DNA of 64,000 nucleotides from assembly GCA_035506275.1 (NCBI GenBank), contig DATJPT010000009.1, forward strand, positions 1 through 64,000, in the 5' to 3' direction. The notes beneath the pieces were generated by a model, which saw nothing but the letters and a program-made list of their open reading frames with translations, did not search any database and had not been told where the DNA came from. Source of the DNA: Bacteroidota bacterium. GTDB taxonomy: Bacteria; Bacteroidota; Ignavibacteria; UBA10030; UBA8401. The position numbers and the translations under genes were made by a program. Numbering within the stretch: the stretch's first letter is position 1; every line of letters begins with the position of its first letter. Below, in pieces: positions 17,347-25,884 of the stretch.

Positions 17347-17978
17347 ATGACAGAGAATAAAAAGGAATTCCACCATCCGCTGACTATTCGTTTGACGCAC
17401 TGGATCAATTTCGTCGCTCTCGGCATAATGGTGATGAGCGGACTGCAGATATACAACGCGTCGCCGATCCTCGGTTTTGAGTTTCCCGAATTCCTGACCC
17501 TGGGAGGATGGCTTGCCGGGGCGCGGATGTGGCATTTCTTTGCGATGTGGATCCTCTTTGTGAACGGCCTCGTGTGGGTCGTCTATAATATTGTGACAAG
17601 GCATGGGAGACGGACCACGATCTTCAGAAAAGAGGATCTCCCCGGCGTCGTGCCGATGATTCAATACTATTTGCGGATCCGGAAAGAGCATCCTCCTGTC
17701 AAAAAGTACAATGCGCTTCAAAAGCTCGCCTATACTTCGGTCGCATTTCTTGGGATGGGATCTCTTGTCACTGGAATGTCGATCTACTGGCCGGTGCAAT
17801 TTTCCCAATGTACATCGTTTTTCGGAGGTTATGACGCAGCCCGCGGCTGGCACTTTTTCTTCACGATGTCATTTGTTTTCTTCTTTTTTGGCATATCTTT
17901 ATGGTAATCATTTCAGGATGGTCAAATTTTCTCTCTATCATCACAGGCTGGAAGAAAACGTTTGGCGCCGAGCATTGA
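17347..17978 (+). pseudogene. Cytochrome b561-type membrane subunit, frameshifted near its last helix
   Basis: The frame opening at ATG 17347 encodes a di-heme b561/Ni-hydrogenase-type cytochrome b: heme-ligand regions TIRLTHWINFVALGIMVMSG, ARMWHFFAMW and ARGWHFFFTMSF. It then stops early at 17907 with ISLW. If one base is restored near the T-run at 17884-17889, reading continues from CAT 17892 as HIFMVIISGWSNFLSIITG and KKTFGAEH to TGA 17976-17978. This supplies the expected fourth-helix histidine and a normal C-terminus of about 210 residues. The break is either a true mutation or an indel error in the homopolymer. Apart from this the gene looks intact and should serve the upstream molybdoenzyme. 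Confidence 0.8.
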
Positions 17979-18043
17979 GGAATGCCTGATGGCACCGATT
18001 CACCCTGTCAATTTTCTCCTCTCTCTCTGACCCGACCGTATCA

Positions 18044-18574
18044 ATGAAAACCAAATTTTTATATCTTCTCCTTGCTGCGCCCCTGGTTGCTGCGGGAATG
18101 AAGTTTGTTTCAAAGGCTGACGAGAGCCCCTTGGTCGGGATGAAAGCGCCGGAACTTCAATCGGGGAGCTGGATCAATTCAACACCGTTGCGCCTGAGCG
18201 GTCTTCACGGCAAGGTCGTTGTGTTGGAATTCTGGACCTTTGGATGCGTTAATTGCCGAAACACTATTCCGCACGTGAGGGAATGGTTTAAGAAATTTAA
18301 CGGCAACGGCGTTGCGATCATCGGCGTGCATACGCCCGAGTTCGATGCTGAAAAATCTTTGTCCGGTCTTGATCACGCGATCAAGGAATTAGGCATCGAA
18401 TACGCCGTCGTCACCGACAACGACGATAGAACATGGGATGCGTACGGACAGGAATACTGGCCGACGGTATACGTGATCGACAAAAAGGGGATCGTTCGTT
18501 ACATTCACGTCGGAGAAGGAAATTATGACGAGACCGAGCAAACAATTAAATCACTCCTTTCTGAACCGGGCTGA
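18044..18574 (+). CDS. Periplasmic thioredoxin-like (redoxin/TlpA-type) protein
   Basis: A 176-residue protein with an N-terminal signal (FLYLLLAAPLVAAGM) and a thioredoxin fold. The active site is LEFWTFGCVNCRNTIPHVR (a CxxC pair), followed by the redoxin segment GVAIIGVHTPEFDAEK and the cis-Pro loop YWPTVYVIDKKG. The WTFGCVNC form resembles the periplasmic domain of DipZ-like proteins. It probably works as a thiol reductant outside the cytoplasmic membrane, fitting the neighbouring cysteine-rich lipoprotein and molybdoenzyme. Confidence 0.88.
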   Translation: MKTKFLYLLLAAPLVAAGMKFVSKADESPLVGMKAPELQSGSWINSTPLRLSGLHGKVVVLEFWTFGCVNCRNTIPHVREWFKKFNGNGVAIIGVHTPEFDAEKSLSGLDHAIKELGIEYAVVTDNDDRTWDAYGQEYWPTVYVIDKKGIVRYIHVGEGNYDETEQTIKSLLSEPG

Positions 18575-18593
18575 CAACGATCTTCTCACGGGT

Positions 18594-19598
18594 ATGCGTT
18601 CGAATCGCTTGATACGCTTTTCTTCGCTTCATCGTTTCATCCATCGTTCGAGAGCGCATTATGCCATCCTCTGCTTGATCCTTTGCTTCGCGAAGGAGGC
18701 AGATGCATTTCAATCGATTCGTACCGGTTCGTTCCATTCAGCCCGCATTACGATAGAGAATCTTAAGAGGACATTCCTTTTTCATGTGCCAAAGCTTTTG
18801 GCGGATTCCGCGAAACTCGTTTTTGTGCTTCACGGTTCGGGAATGGAAGCCAGGGGAATGCAGGTCTTGACCGGCGGAGAGTTCGACAGAATTGCCGACA
18901 GGCAGAAAGACATCATTGTCGTTTATCCGCAAGCGTACGGCCGTTACTGGAATGACTGCCGGAAATCCGCCACGTACGACGCAAGAAAGCTCCATATTGA
19001 CGATATTGCCTTCTTCGAAGCCATGGTAAAGTATTTCAAAGATCATTATGCGGTCGACGACCAACAAGTGTTTGCAGCGGGTTATTCGAACGGTGCACAG
19101 ATGTGCTTCAAGCTCGCGAAAGAGCGGCCGGGAATGTTTAAGGGCTTTGCGGCCGTTGCCGCTAATCTCCCGGCAGAAACGAACGATGATTGCGTCGAAA
19201 GTCATCAGCCGGTTTCAATGCTTCTTCTCAACGGCACTTCGGACCCGATCAACCCGTACAACGGCGGAATGGTCAAAGCGGGGGATGGCAAAGAGCGCGG
19301 TCCGGTGATGTCTACAGATCAAACATTGCATTACTGGCTTGTCGTCGACAAGGGCGATTCAACCGCGCCGAAGGAATTTGATTTCCCGGATATCAACACA
19401 AAGGATAAGTCGACCGCTGTCGAATATACGTACGATTGTGTCGAATCGGGAAAGAAAGTTGTTCTGGTGAAAGTTATCAACGGGGGGCATATTTTTATGA
19501 ATACGGGCTTCCGTTTCTGGCCGAGAGTCTTAGGCAATGTGAATAAAGATATCAGCGCGCCGCAGGTCATCATGGAGTTTTTTGCCGGTATGAAGTAA
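18594..19598 (+). CDS. Secreted esterase of the polyhydroxybutyrate depolymerase / LpqC type
   Basis: A 334-residue alpha/beta hydrolase from ATG 18594; a longer frame overlaps the previous gene and lacks a ribosome site. The N-terminus has a secretion-like segment ending near EADAF. Catalytic features are the oxyanion region FVLHGSGMEARG, the nucleophile elbow AAGYSNGAQM (Ser), the acid region LNGTSDPINPYNGG, and His in INGGHIFMN. Family members cleave short-chain polyesters or feruloyl esters. No PHB synthesis genes lie here, so the substrate is open. Confidence 0.85.
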   Translation: MRSNRLIRFSSLHRFIHRSRAHYAILCLILCFAKEADAFQSIRTGSFHSARITIENLKRTFLFHVPKLLADSAKLVFVLHGSGMEARGMQVLTGGEFDRIADRQKDIIVVYPQAYGRYWNDCRKSATYDARKLHIDDIAFFEAMVKYFKDHYAVDDQQVFAAGYSNGAQMCFKLAKERPGMFKGFAAVAANLPAETNDDCVESHQPVSMLLLNGTSDPINPYNGGMVKAGDGKERGPVMSTDQTLHYWLVVDKGDSTAPKEFDFPDINTKDKSTAVEYTYDCVESGKKVVLVKVINGGHIFMNTGFRFWPRVLGNVNKDISAPQVIMEFFAGMK

Positions 19599-19709
19599 CA
19601 ATGATAAAACAAGTGTTTCTCAAGGGACCGTAGAGCCTGGCAACATTCTAGAATAAAAATCATCGTTCGTGGACAGCAAGTATTTGAGATCCAACCAAAG
19701 GAAATTCGA

Positions 19710-19976
19710 ATGGCTGAAAAAGTATCGATAGAACTGCGCTGCAACAAGAACAGCGGCGGATCATACACCGCTCATACGTACGTCAACGGCAAGAAGAACG
19801 AAAACGCTGAGTGTTCCGTAAATCGCGGAAATTGCGATTTGATTGTTCTCCTTCACGCCAGAGTCAAAAAATTGTATCCGAACTCAGAAATTCGCGTGAA
19901 AGGTCTGGATAAAATGTGCATGGACATGATCCTTCGTGCCGAGCGGAACCAGCCGCAGGAATCCAAAGCGAAGTAA
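19710..19976 (+). CDS. Small hypothetical protein
   Basis: An 88-residue protein starting at ATG 19710 with AAGGAAA upstream. It is polar, with two central cysteines (ECSV and GNCDL) and one near the end (DKMCMDM), and has no membrane segment or signal. I do not recognise a family. The next gene overlaps its end by 41 bp in another frame, so the two are probably translated from one message. Confidence 0.6.
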   Translation: MAEKVSIELRCNKNSGGSYTAHTYVNGKKNENAECSVNRGNCDLIVLLHARVKKLYPNSEIRVKGLDKMCMDMILRAERNQPQESKAK

Positions 19977-20583
19977 CGACCCAGAGTACGATACCACGGT
20001 CTCAACACCGAACATATCCTCGCCGCCGTCCCGGTCAACGTTCGTCACCGGCCTCTCGCTTGTCTCGGTTGTCATCGCGTTATTCTTGACCGCGACCGAT
20101 CTAACGGGGCTGATCTCGTACATCAATCTTACCGACAGCGCCGAATACCGCACGGCGATGCGCTTGCTGCAGGCCTATCAACCGGACGCCTCCTCACTTT
20201 CGTTGAACGCAGGATGGATGCTGACGTCGAGCATTACTGGAATCGCCGTCAACCTCGCAACGATCGTCGCATCCTATGGCCTGTTCAGACGGCTGAAATG
20301 GGGAAGGATCTCATTTATCTCTGTCGTGGTGGTTCAAACGATATTCTACTTCGTTACAATGTTCAGCACCTATTCCATGGCGCGGTCATTTCTCAGCGGC
20401 ACTGGAATTGACCAGGTAGCGGGAGGCTCCAGTATGATGGCCATGGGGGAAGCGGCCGGCATCATCGGCGGAGTACTGGTCATTACCTTTGCAATTGTCA
20501 TCGTCCGGAAACTATCCTCGGCGGAGGTTCGACGCGAGTTCGAAGCGGGTTCGGCATCCCTGTCATCCGTCAAAACCTCATAA
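19936..20583 (+). CDS. Hypothetical four-helix membrane protein
   Basis: A 215-residue protein from GTG 19936 with about 35 polar N-terminal residues and then hydrophobic segments at roughly residues 36-58, 93-115, 124-145 and 168-188. I do not recognise a family. The start is uncertain because no good ribosome site is visible and no later start precedes the first helix. It overlaps the upstream small gene. Confidence 0.55.
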   Translation: MPSGTSRRNPKRSNDPEYDTTVSTPNISSPPSRSTFVTGLSLVSVVIALFLTATDLTGLISYINLTDSAEYRTAMRLLQAYQPDASSLSLNAGWMLTSSITGIAVNLATIVASYGLFRRLKWGRISFISVVVVQTIFYFVTMFSTYSMARSFLSGTGIDQVAGGSSMMAMGEAAGIIGGVLVITFAIVIVRKLSSAEVRREFEAGSASLSSVKTS

Positions 20584-20625
20584 TTCATTCTCATCATAAA
20601 ACCACACACTTTGGACTCCGGAGCA

Positions 20626-20652
20626 GGTACGAAGCGTTAAACGCTCCGTACC
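20626..20652. repeat. Near-perfect 27-bp palindrome
   Basis: The arms GGTACGAAGCGTT (626-638) and AACGCTCCGTACC (640-652) pair with a single mismatch around one central base. No T-run follows, so it is not a standard terminator. It lies 43 bp after the membrane protein gene and just upstream of the adk promoter. Confidence 0.75.
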
Positions 20653-20665
20653 ATCACTTTCCCTG

Positions 20666-20694
20666 TTTACTTCTCCCCCCGAAAATCGTATCTT
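20666..20694 (+). promoter_or_regulatory. Promoter of the tandem adenylate kinase gene
   Basis: TTTACT (20666-20671), a 17-bp spacer and TATCTT (20689-20694) match the pattern of the other promoters in this window. The start codon lies 84 bp downstream of the -10. Confidence 0.5.
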
Positions 20695-20777
20695 TAACAG
20701 TTTAGGATTTGCATCAATCCTGATCACATAACTCACGAACATGCTTCACACTATGATCATCATTCCAGACTACGTTT

Positions 20778-21947
20778 ATGTTGAATATCGCATTATTCGG
20801 CCCCCCGGGGGCCGGTAAAGGAACCCAATCAGAATTCCTGATAAAAAAATACAACCTCTTTTATATCTCCACAGGAGACCTGTTACGGAAGGAAATTGCA
20901 AATCACACCAAATTGGGGATGGAAGCTCAGAGCATTATTGCCTCCGGCGGATTGGTGTCGGACGAGATCATCGTTCAAATTATCGAGAAGACGATCACCG
21001 ACAACCCCGATTCAGGCGGTTTCTTGTTCGACGGATTTCCCCGAACGTACATCCAGGCGTATATCCTCGAAGGCCTGATGCTGAAATTGAACACCTCGTT
21101 GAATTGTCTTATCAGTTTAGTTGTACCTGAGGATGTCTCTGTCTCGCGTTTGTTGAACAGAGGAAAAACTTCCGGGCGTTCGGATGACAACGAAACGGTC
21201 ATCCGGAACAGGCTCAAAGAATACCATGAGAAGACAATTCCCGTCCTCCAGTTCTACAAGGACAAGGGGATCTGTGTCGAGGTTGACGGCAGCCGTGCGA
21301 TCGAAGAGGTAACACGATCTATCGACGAGATCATCCAGCGCGAACTCAGCAAGCGGCTTCTCAATATCGTGCTCTTCGGATACCCGGGTTCGGGGAGAGG
21401 ATCGCACGGCAAGGCGATTGCAAAGGAATACGGGCTTGAGTACGTGGCGACCGGCGAAATGTTGCAGCAGGAGATCGAAAAAAAATCAGAGCTCGGAAGG
21501 AAGATCACGGAGCTCTACGAAAACGGCCAATTGGTCGAAGACGAGATCGTCGTTCAATTGATCGAAAAGAAGCTCGCAAACCATGCGGGCGTTAAAGGGT
21601 TTATCTTCAAAGGATTTCCGCGGACGTTGGTTCAGTCGTATATCCTCGACGGACTCTTGAAGAAACATGATTCGTCGATCGCGAAAATCATCGAAATAGA
21701 AGTGCCGATGCTCGAGCTGATCAACCGGCTGGATGCGCGGAGCAAAACGGACCGCTGCATGCCGTATGATACCAGCACAGCCAAGATTGTCAAGCGCCTG
21801 GGAGAGCATGAGAAGAAAACTGTTCCCGTCATCGCGAAGTACAACCAGCTTCACGGCGTCATAAAGATAGACGGAATGGGAACGTTTGAGGAGGTCTATA
21901 AGAGAATTTCGGTCGAAGTCGAAAGCGGTTTCAAGAGCATGAGATAG
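20778..21947 (+). CDS. Tandem adenylate kinase: active N-domain plus degenerate C-domain
   Basis: A 389-residue protein made of two adenylate-kinase domains. Domain 1 (1-190) is canonical and of the short-LID type: P-loop GPPGAGKGT with Lys14, AMP-site STGDLLR, FDGFPRT and SGRSDDNETV. Domain 2 (about 194-389) repeats the fold but has GYPGSGRGSHG (Arg207 in place of the P-loop Lys, Ser-His in place of Thr), ATGEMLQ, FKGFPRT (Asp to Lys) and loses the DD pair of the LID. Domain 1 should interconvert AMP, ADP and ATP. Domain 2 looks like a pseudo-kinase, perhaps regulatory. The pair arose by duplication, judging from parallel motif spacing (offset 193 residues). Confidence 0.9.
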   Translation: MLNIALFGPPGAGKGTQSEFLIKKYNLFYISTGDLLRKEIANHTKLGMEAQSIIASGGLVSDEIIVQIIEKTITDNPDSGGFLFDGFPRTYIQAYILEGLMLKLNTSLNCLISLVVPEDVSVSRLLNRGKTSGRSDDNETVIRNRLKEYHEKTIPVLQFYKDKGICVEVDGSRAIEEVTRSIDEIIQRELSKRLLNIVLFGYPGSGRGSHGKAIAKEYGLEYVATGEMLQQEIEKKSELGRKITELYENGQLVEDEIVVQLIEKKLANHAGVKGFIFKGFPRTLVQSYILDGLLKKHDSSIAKIIEIEVPMLELINRLDARSKTDRCMPYDTSTAKIVKRLGEHEKKTVPVIAKYNQLHGVIKIDGMGTFEEVYKRISVEVESGFKSMR

Positions 21948-21982
21948 GGCCGTTTGGTAGCAGCATGTCGCATGGACAACCG

Positions 21983-22011
21983 TTGCTTCATCGGTCAAGA
22001 TATCATACATT
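21983..22011 (+). promoter_or_regulatory. Promoter of the 143-residue membrane protein
   Basis: TTGCTT (21983-21988), 17 bp, TACATT (22006-22011). It follows the adk stop directly and lies 50 bp before the start codon. Confidence 0.55.
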
Positions 22012-22061
22012 CCAAAGATGTTTGGTCTGCCGTTCTCAATTCTTACACAGGAGGAATAACC

Positions 22062-22493
22062 ATGGCCGATGCTCCAGCACCATCCAGTAAATTGCAGTGG
22101 AAATGGGTCGGAATCACGTTTGCGATTGAAGTCGTGTTTTATTTGCTGCCGATCCTCTATGTCTCGGGCGTGTTCGGCAACAGCGTCATCAACATGAAAG
22201 CGGAAATGTTCATCGGTGCGTGGTCGTTCGGCGGCGCGATCTTGCTTCCCGCGATTGCCGCTTTCCTTTCTGAGGGAATCACCATCTGGGAACCCGCTAT
22301 CGCGGGCGTCATGCTGGTCGCGCTCTGGTACGTTGCCTTTCGTCTTTTCTTTGCCCGCTACATCGCGCCGGGGATCTCGGAGGACGTTCCGTATCTTGCG
22401 CTTATCATGGTTCTGATCTTTCTTCTTTCCCTCTTGGGCGCGTGGTACGGAGAGCGGGTCCAGAAAGTGTGGGAAAACAAAAACCCCGAATAG
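22062..22493 (+). CDS. Hypothetical membrane protein
   Basis: A 143-residue protein. ATG 22062 is chosen because AGGAGGAATAACC precedes it and the promoter lies just upstream; a longer frame from 21954 would start before that promoter. It has four hydrophobic segments (about residues 15-37, 47-68, 76-97, 110-130) and a charged C-terminus. I do not recognise the family. Confidence 0.75.
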   Translation: MADAPAPSSKLQWKWVGITFAIEVVFYLLPILYVSGVFGNSVINMKAEMFIGAWSFGGAILLPAIAAFLSEGITIWEPAIAGVMLVALWYVAFRLFFARYIAPGISEDVPYLALIMVLIFLLSLLGAWYGERVQKVWENKNPE

Positions 22494-22525
22494 AACTTCG
22501 GCAGTGTCAATAAAGAGTATGTCAC

Positions 22526-23233
22526 GTGAAAACCATCGGACTTATCGGGGGAACAAGCTGGATCTCCACGGTTGAATATTATAGAATCATCAATCAACTG
22601 ACCAACGAACGGCTCGGCGGCCTCAATTCAGCAAAAATTCTCCTCTACTCGATCAACTTTGAAGATTTCAAGCCCCCGTCTGACCCCAACGGATGGGGAC
22701 CCGTTGTCGAGACGCTGACCGGCATTGCAAGAAGGCTCGAGCATGCCGGAGCGGATTGTCTGCTCCTGTGTGCCAACACGCCGCATATGGCCGCCGCCGG
22801 CGTTCAGAAAAATATTCGCATCCCGTTGATCCACATTGCCGAAGTCACCTCTCAAGAGATAGCGAAACAAAAGTTGTCTACAGTGGGGCTCCTCGGAACA
22901 AAGTACACGATGGAGCTTCCGTTCTTCAAGACAAAACTGCTCGAGCACAATATCTGCCCCCTTGTCCCTGGTGACAAAGAACGAATTGATATCAATGCTT
23001 CAATTTACGGCGAATTGGGAAAAGGGGTTTTCAAGCCGGAAACAAAAGAGAAGTACCTCCGTATCATCGAGGACTTGAAGAAGAAAGGCGCTCAAGGAGT
23101 GATCCTCGCTTGTACCGAGATTCCCCTGCTCCTTAAGCAGAGCGATTGTGACATTCCTGTTTTTGACACCACTGCCATCCACGCCCGATCCGCGGTTGAT
23201 TTTGCTCTTAGCGATGAGCAGATGAAAAATTAA
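22526..23233 (+). CDS. Aspartate/glutamate racemase family protein
   Basis: A 235-residue cofactor-independent racemase starting at GTG 22526. The N-terminal IGLIGGTSWISTVEYYRIIN is characteristic of the aspartate racemase (YgeA-like) group. The two catalytic cysteines are in CLLLCANTPHMAA and GVILACTEIPLLL. It should interconvert an L- and D-amino acid, or act on a related substrate, in the cytoplasm. It stands alone between a membrane protein and the M13 peptidase. Confidence 0.88.
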   Translation: MKTIGLIGGTSWISTVEYYRIINQLTNERLGGLNSAKILLYSINFEDFKPPSDPNGWGPVVETLTGIARRLEHAGADCLLLCANTPHMAAAGVQKNIRIPLIHIAEVTSQEIAKQKLSTVGLLGTKYTMELPFFKTKLLEHNICPLVPGDKERIDINASIYGELGKGVFKPETKEKYLRIIEDLKKKGAQGVILACTEIPLLLKQSDCDIPVFDTTAIHARSAVDFALSDEQMKN

Positions 23234-23287
23234 GATCTCAAAGGCGTCCGAGTCATCACCGATCATTCACTACAAAATAGCATAACC

Positions 23288-25327
23288 ATGAAACCAATTA
23301 TCGTTGCTGCTTTTCTCGCACTTGGAGCTTCCGTTCTTTCCGCTCAGTCCGGACCGCAAATGAAGGAGTCCGATGCGCTCGCATCGCATATCGACTCGAC
23401 TGTCCGGGCGCAAGATGACTTCTTCCTGTTTGCCAACGGAAAATGGTTCAAAGAGAATCCCATTCCGCCAAGTGAACCGTTCAACGGCCTGTGGCAGATG
23501 ATCCAGGATACGATCAACGCCCAGATCCGCAACGTCTGCGAATCCTCTGCGGCGCTGAACAATGCCGAAAAAGGGAGCAACAGGCAAAAGATCGGTGACT
23601 TTTTTTTCACGGGAATGGACAGCACGACCCTGAACAAAAAGGGGCTTGCAGATCTGAAAAGCGATTTTGACATGATCGACGGCATAAAAAGTTTGGATGG
23701 AATCGCAAAAGCCGTCGAGTATATCCATGCCGTTGCCGGCTCGCCCGCCTTCGGGTTCGGTGTCGGCCAGGATGACAGGATCAGCAGCAAGAATGCGGTC
23801 TTTATCTGGCAGGGAGGATTAAGCCTGCCCGACCGGAATTTTTATTTTGACACCGATTCGCGTGCCTTGATGATCAGGCAGAAGTTCCTTGCCCATCTGT
23901 ACAACGTGTTCAGGATCATCGGCGACGACAGCGCTGCAGCAAGCCGCGCCGCCGTCCGCGTGATGGAACTGGAAACGGCAATTGCCAAAGCCTCCCGCAA
24001 AAGAGAGGATACCCGCGATCCTCTGAAGAACTATCATAAGATATCCTATACGCAGCTGAAAGAATCTACTCCGAATTTTGATTGGACGATCTTTATGAAC
24101 GCGGCGGGGTTGAAGAATGTCGATACGGTCATTGTCGGCCAGCCGGAATTTTTGACGGCGGTCGACGGCTACCTCAGGTCGTTCTCGCTTGACGACTGGA
24201 GGAACTATCTCAAGTACCATCTCGTCCGGGGGCTGTCGCGTTACCTCGACGACAGGACATACCTCGAAGCATTCAGTTTCTACTCGACGACATTGCGCGG
24301 TATTGAGGAACCGAAGCCCCGGTGGAAACGCGTCGTGGAAGAAACCGACGGTTCGCTTGGCGAGCTGATCGGCCAGGTCTATGCTGCGGAGTATTTGCCG
24401 AAAGGGACAAAAGAGAAGCTGCTCGAAATCGGAAACGCCATCAAAGCGGTCTACGCAGAGCGGATCAAGCAGCTGGATTGGATGAGCGCCGCGACGAAGG
24501 AAAAGGCGCTGAAAAAGCTCAACGCGATCATTATGAAGGTCGGATATCCGGACAAATGGAAGGATCTGAGCACACTGCAGATCGACCGCTCGTCATTCGT
24601 CCGCAACGCGATGAACGCCAACCGATGGGAGTTCGAGTACATGATCGCGAAATTCGGGAAGCCGGTCGACCGGACAGAATGGGACATGGAGCCGCAGACC
24701 TACAACGCGTACTATAATTCATCCAACAATGAGATCGTTGTACCCGGCTGCAATATTATCGTGTCGGGGTATGAACACGTCCTGGCCGATGATGCGATTC
24801 TCTATTCCGTGATCGGTGGCTCCACATTCGGCCATGAGATCACGCACGGGTTCGACGATCAGGGGAGCAAGTATGATGAATTCGGCAACCTGAACAACTG
24901 GTGGACATCCGACGACAGCGCAAAGTTCTATGCAAAGACAAGGATGATCGTCAGGCAATTCGACGATTACGTCGCCGTCGATAGTTTGCATATCAACGGC
25001 GAGTTGACACAGGGAGAAAATATCGCCGACCTCGGCGGCATTATGATGGGCTACGAGGCATTCAAAAAAACTTCTCAATACAAAGAGCATCAGATGATCG
25101 CCGGATTGACCCCTGACCAGCGGTTCTTCCTCGGCTATGCTCTCGCATGGGTGGTGAACGAACGCCCTGAAGCGGTCGCAAACCAGGTTCGCAGCAACGA
25201 GCATTCGCCCGCGAAATTCCGCGTCATCGGCCCGCTGACGAACATGCCGGAATTTTACGCGACGTTCGGGATCAAACCGGGCGATCCGATGTGGCGGTCG
25301 GACAGCGTGCGGGTGAAGATCTGGTGA
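23288..25327 (+). CDS. Secreted M13-family zinc metallopeptidase (neprilysin/PepO-like)
   Basis: A 679-residue protein with a signal peptide (IIVAAFLALGASVLSAQ) and the full M13 architecture. After a helical N-domain (DFFLFANGKWFKENPIP) the catalytic domain carries NAYYNSSNNEIVVPG, the zinc motif GHEITHGFDDQG (HExxH) and the downstream ENIADLGG with the third zinc ligand Glu. The C-terminus ends VKIW as usual. It should degrade peptides in the periplasm or outside the cell. Confidence 0.95.
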   Translation: MKPIIVAAFLALGASVLSAQSGPQMKESDALASHIDSTVRAQDDFFLFANGKWFKENPIPPSEPFNGLWQMIQDTINAQIRNVCESSAALNNAEKGSNRQKIGDFFFTGMDSTTLNKKGLADLKSDFDMIDGIKSLDGIAKAVEYIHAVAGSPAFGFGVGQDDRISSKNAVFIWQGGLSLPDRNFYFDTDSRALMIRQKFLAHLYNVFRIIGDDSAAASRAAVRVMELETAIAKASRKREDTRDPLKNYHKISYTQLKESTPNFDWTIFMNAAGLKNVDTVIVGQPEFLTAVDGYLRSFSLDDWRNYLKYHLVRGLSRYLDDRTYLEAFSFYSTTLRGIEEPKPRWKRVVEETDGSLGELIGQVYAAEYLPKGTKEKLLEIGNAIKAVYAERIKQLDWMSAATKEKALKKLNAIIMKVGYPDKWKDLSTLQIDRSSFVRNAMNANRWEFEYMIAKFGKPVDRTEWDMEPQTYNAYYNSSNNEIVVPGCNIIVSGYEHVLADDAILYSVIGGSTFGHEITHGFDDQGSKYDEFGNLNNWWTSDDSAKFYAKTRMIVRQFDDYVAVDSLHINGELTQGENIADLGGIMMGYEAFKKTSQYKEHQMIAGLTPDQRFFLGYALAWVVNERPEAVANQVRSNEHSPAKFRVIGPLTNMPEFYATFGIKPGDPMWRSDSVRVKIW

Positions 25328-25352
25328 TCGCCGTCCAGCAGGATGACAAGGT

Positions 25353-25802
25353 ATGAAAAGCCTTTTTAATTCGGCCGACAACAAAGAAATTATCGACCGC
25401 GTTGAGCATTTATCGCCGGTGTCTCAGGCCAAATGGGGGACGATGAATGTCTCTCAAATGCTGGCGCACGCGCAGCAGCCGTTGAAGGTCGCGTTCGGTG
25501 ATATGCGACTGAGGCTTTCGGTGGCGGGGTTCTTCTTCGGGAAAATTGCAAAAAGAAAGTTAGCGAAGGATGAGCCGTGGGGAAAAGCTTTGCCGACCGA
25601 CAAACACTTCGTCGTCGTGGAGCAGAAGGACTTCGATGAAGAAAAGAAGAATCTCCTTCGATCCGTCCGGCGGTTCGCCGAACAAGGGCCGAGCGGGATT
25701 GTCAACGATCTGCACCCGTTCTTCGGCAAGCTTACCACCGATGAATGGGACCGGCTGATGTGGAACCACCTTGACCACCATCTCAGACAATTCGGCGTGT
25801 AG
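25353..25802 (+). CDS. DUF1569 (DinB-like fold) protein
   Basis: A 149-residue helical protein with the DUF1569 pattern: WGTMNVSQMLAHAQQPL near residue 30, GKALPTDKHFV in the middle and WDRLMWNHLDHHLRQFGV at the end. The His positions of the three helices resemble the metal site of DinB/YfiT-type four-helix proteins. Function is not known. It begins 25 bp after the peptidase gene. Confidence 0.85.
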   Translation: MKSLFNSADNKEIIDRVEHLSPVSQAKWGTMNVSQMLAHAQQPLKVAFGDMRLRLSVAGFFFGKIAKRKLAKDEPWGKALPTDKHFVVVEQKDFDEEKKNLLRSVRRFAEQGPSGIVNDLHPFFGKLTTDEWDRLMWNHLDHHLRQFGV

Positions 25803-25884
25803 ATGCGGCGGTGCCGGTGGCTGGTTCCGTTGGGGTAAATATTTTTCAAACGATAGAGAGCAACTTGGCTCAATTGGAGGAACA

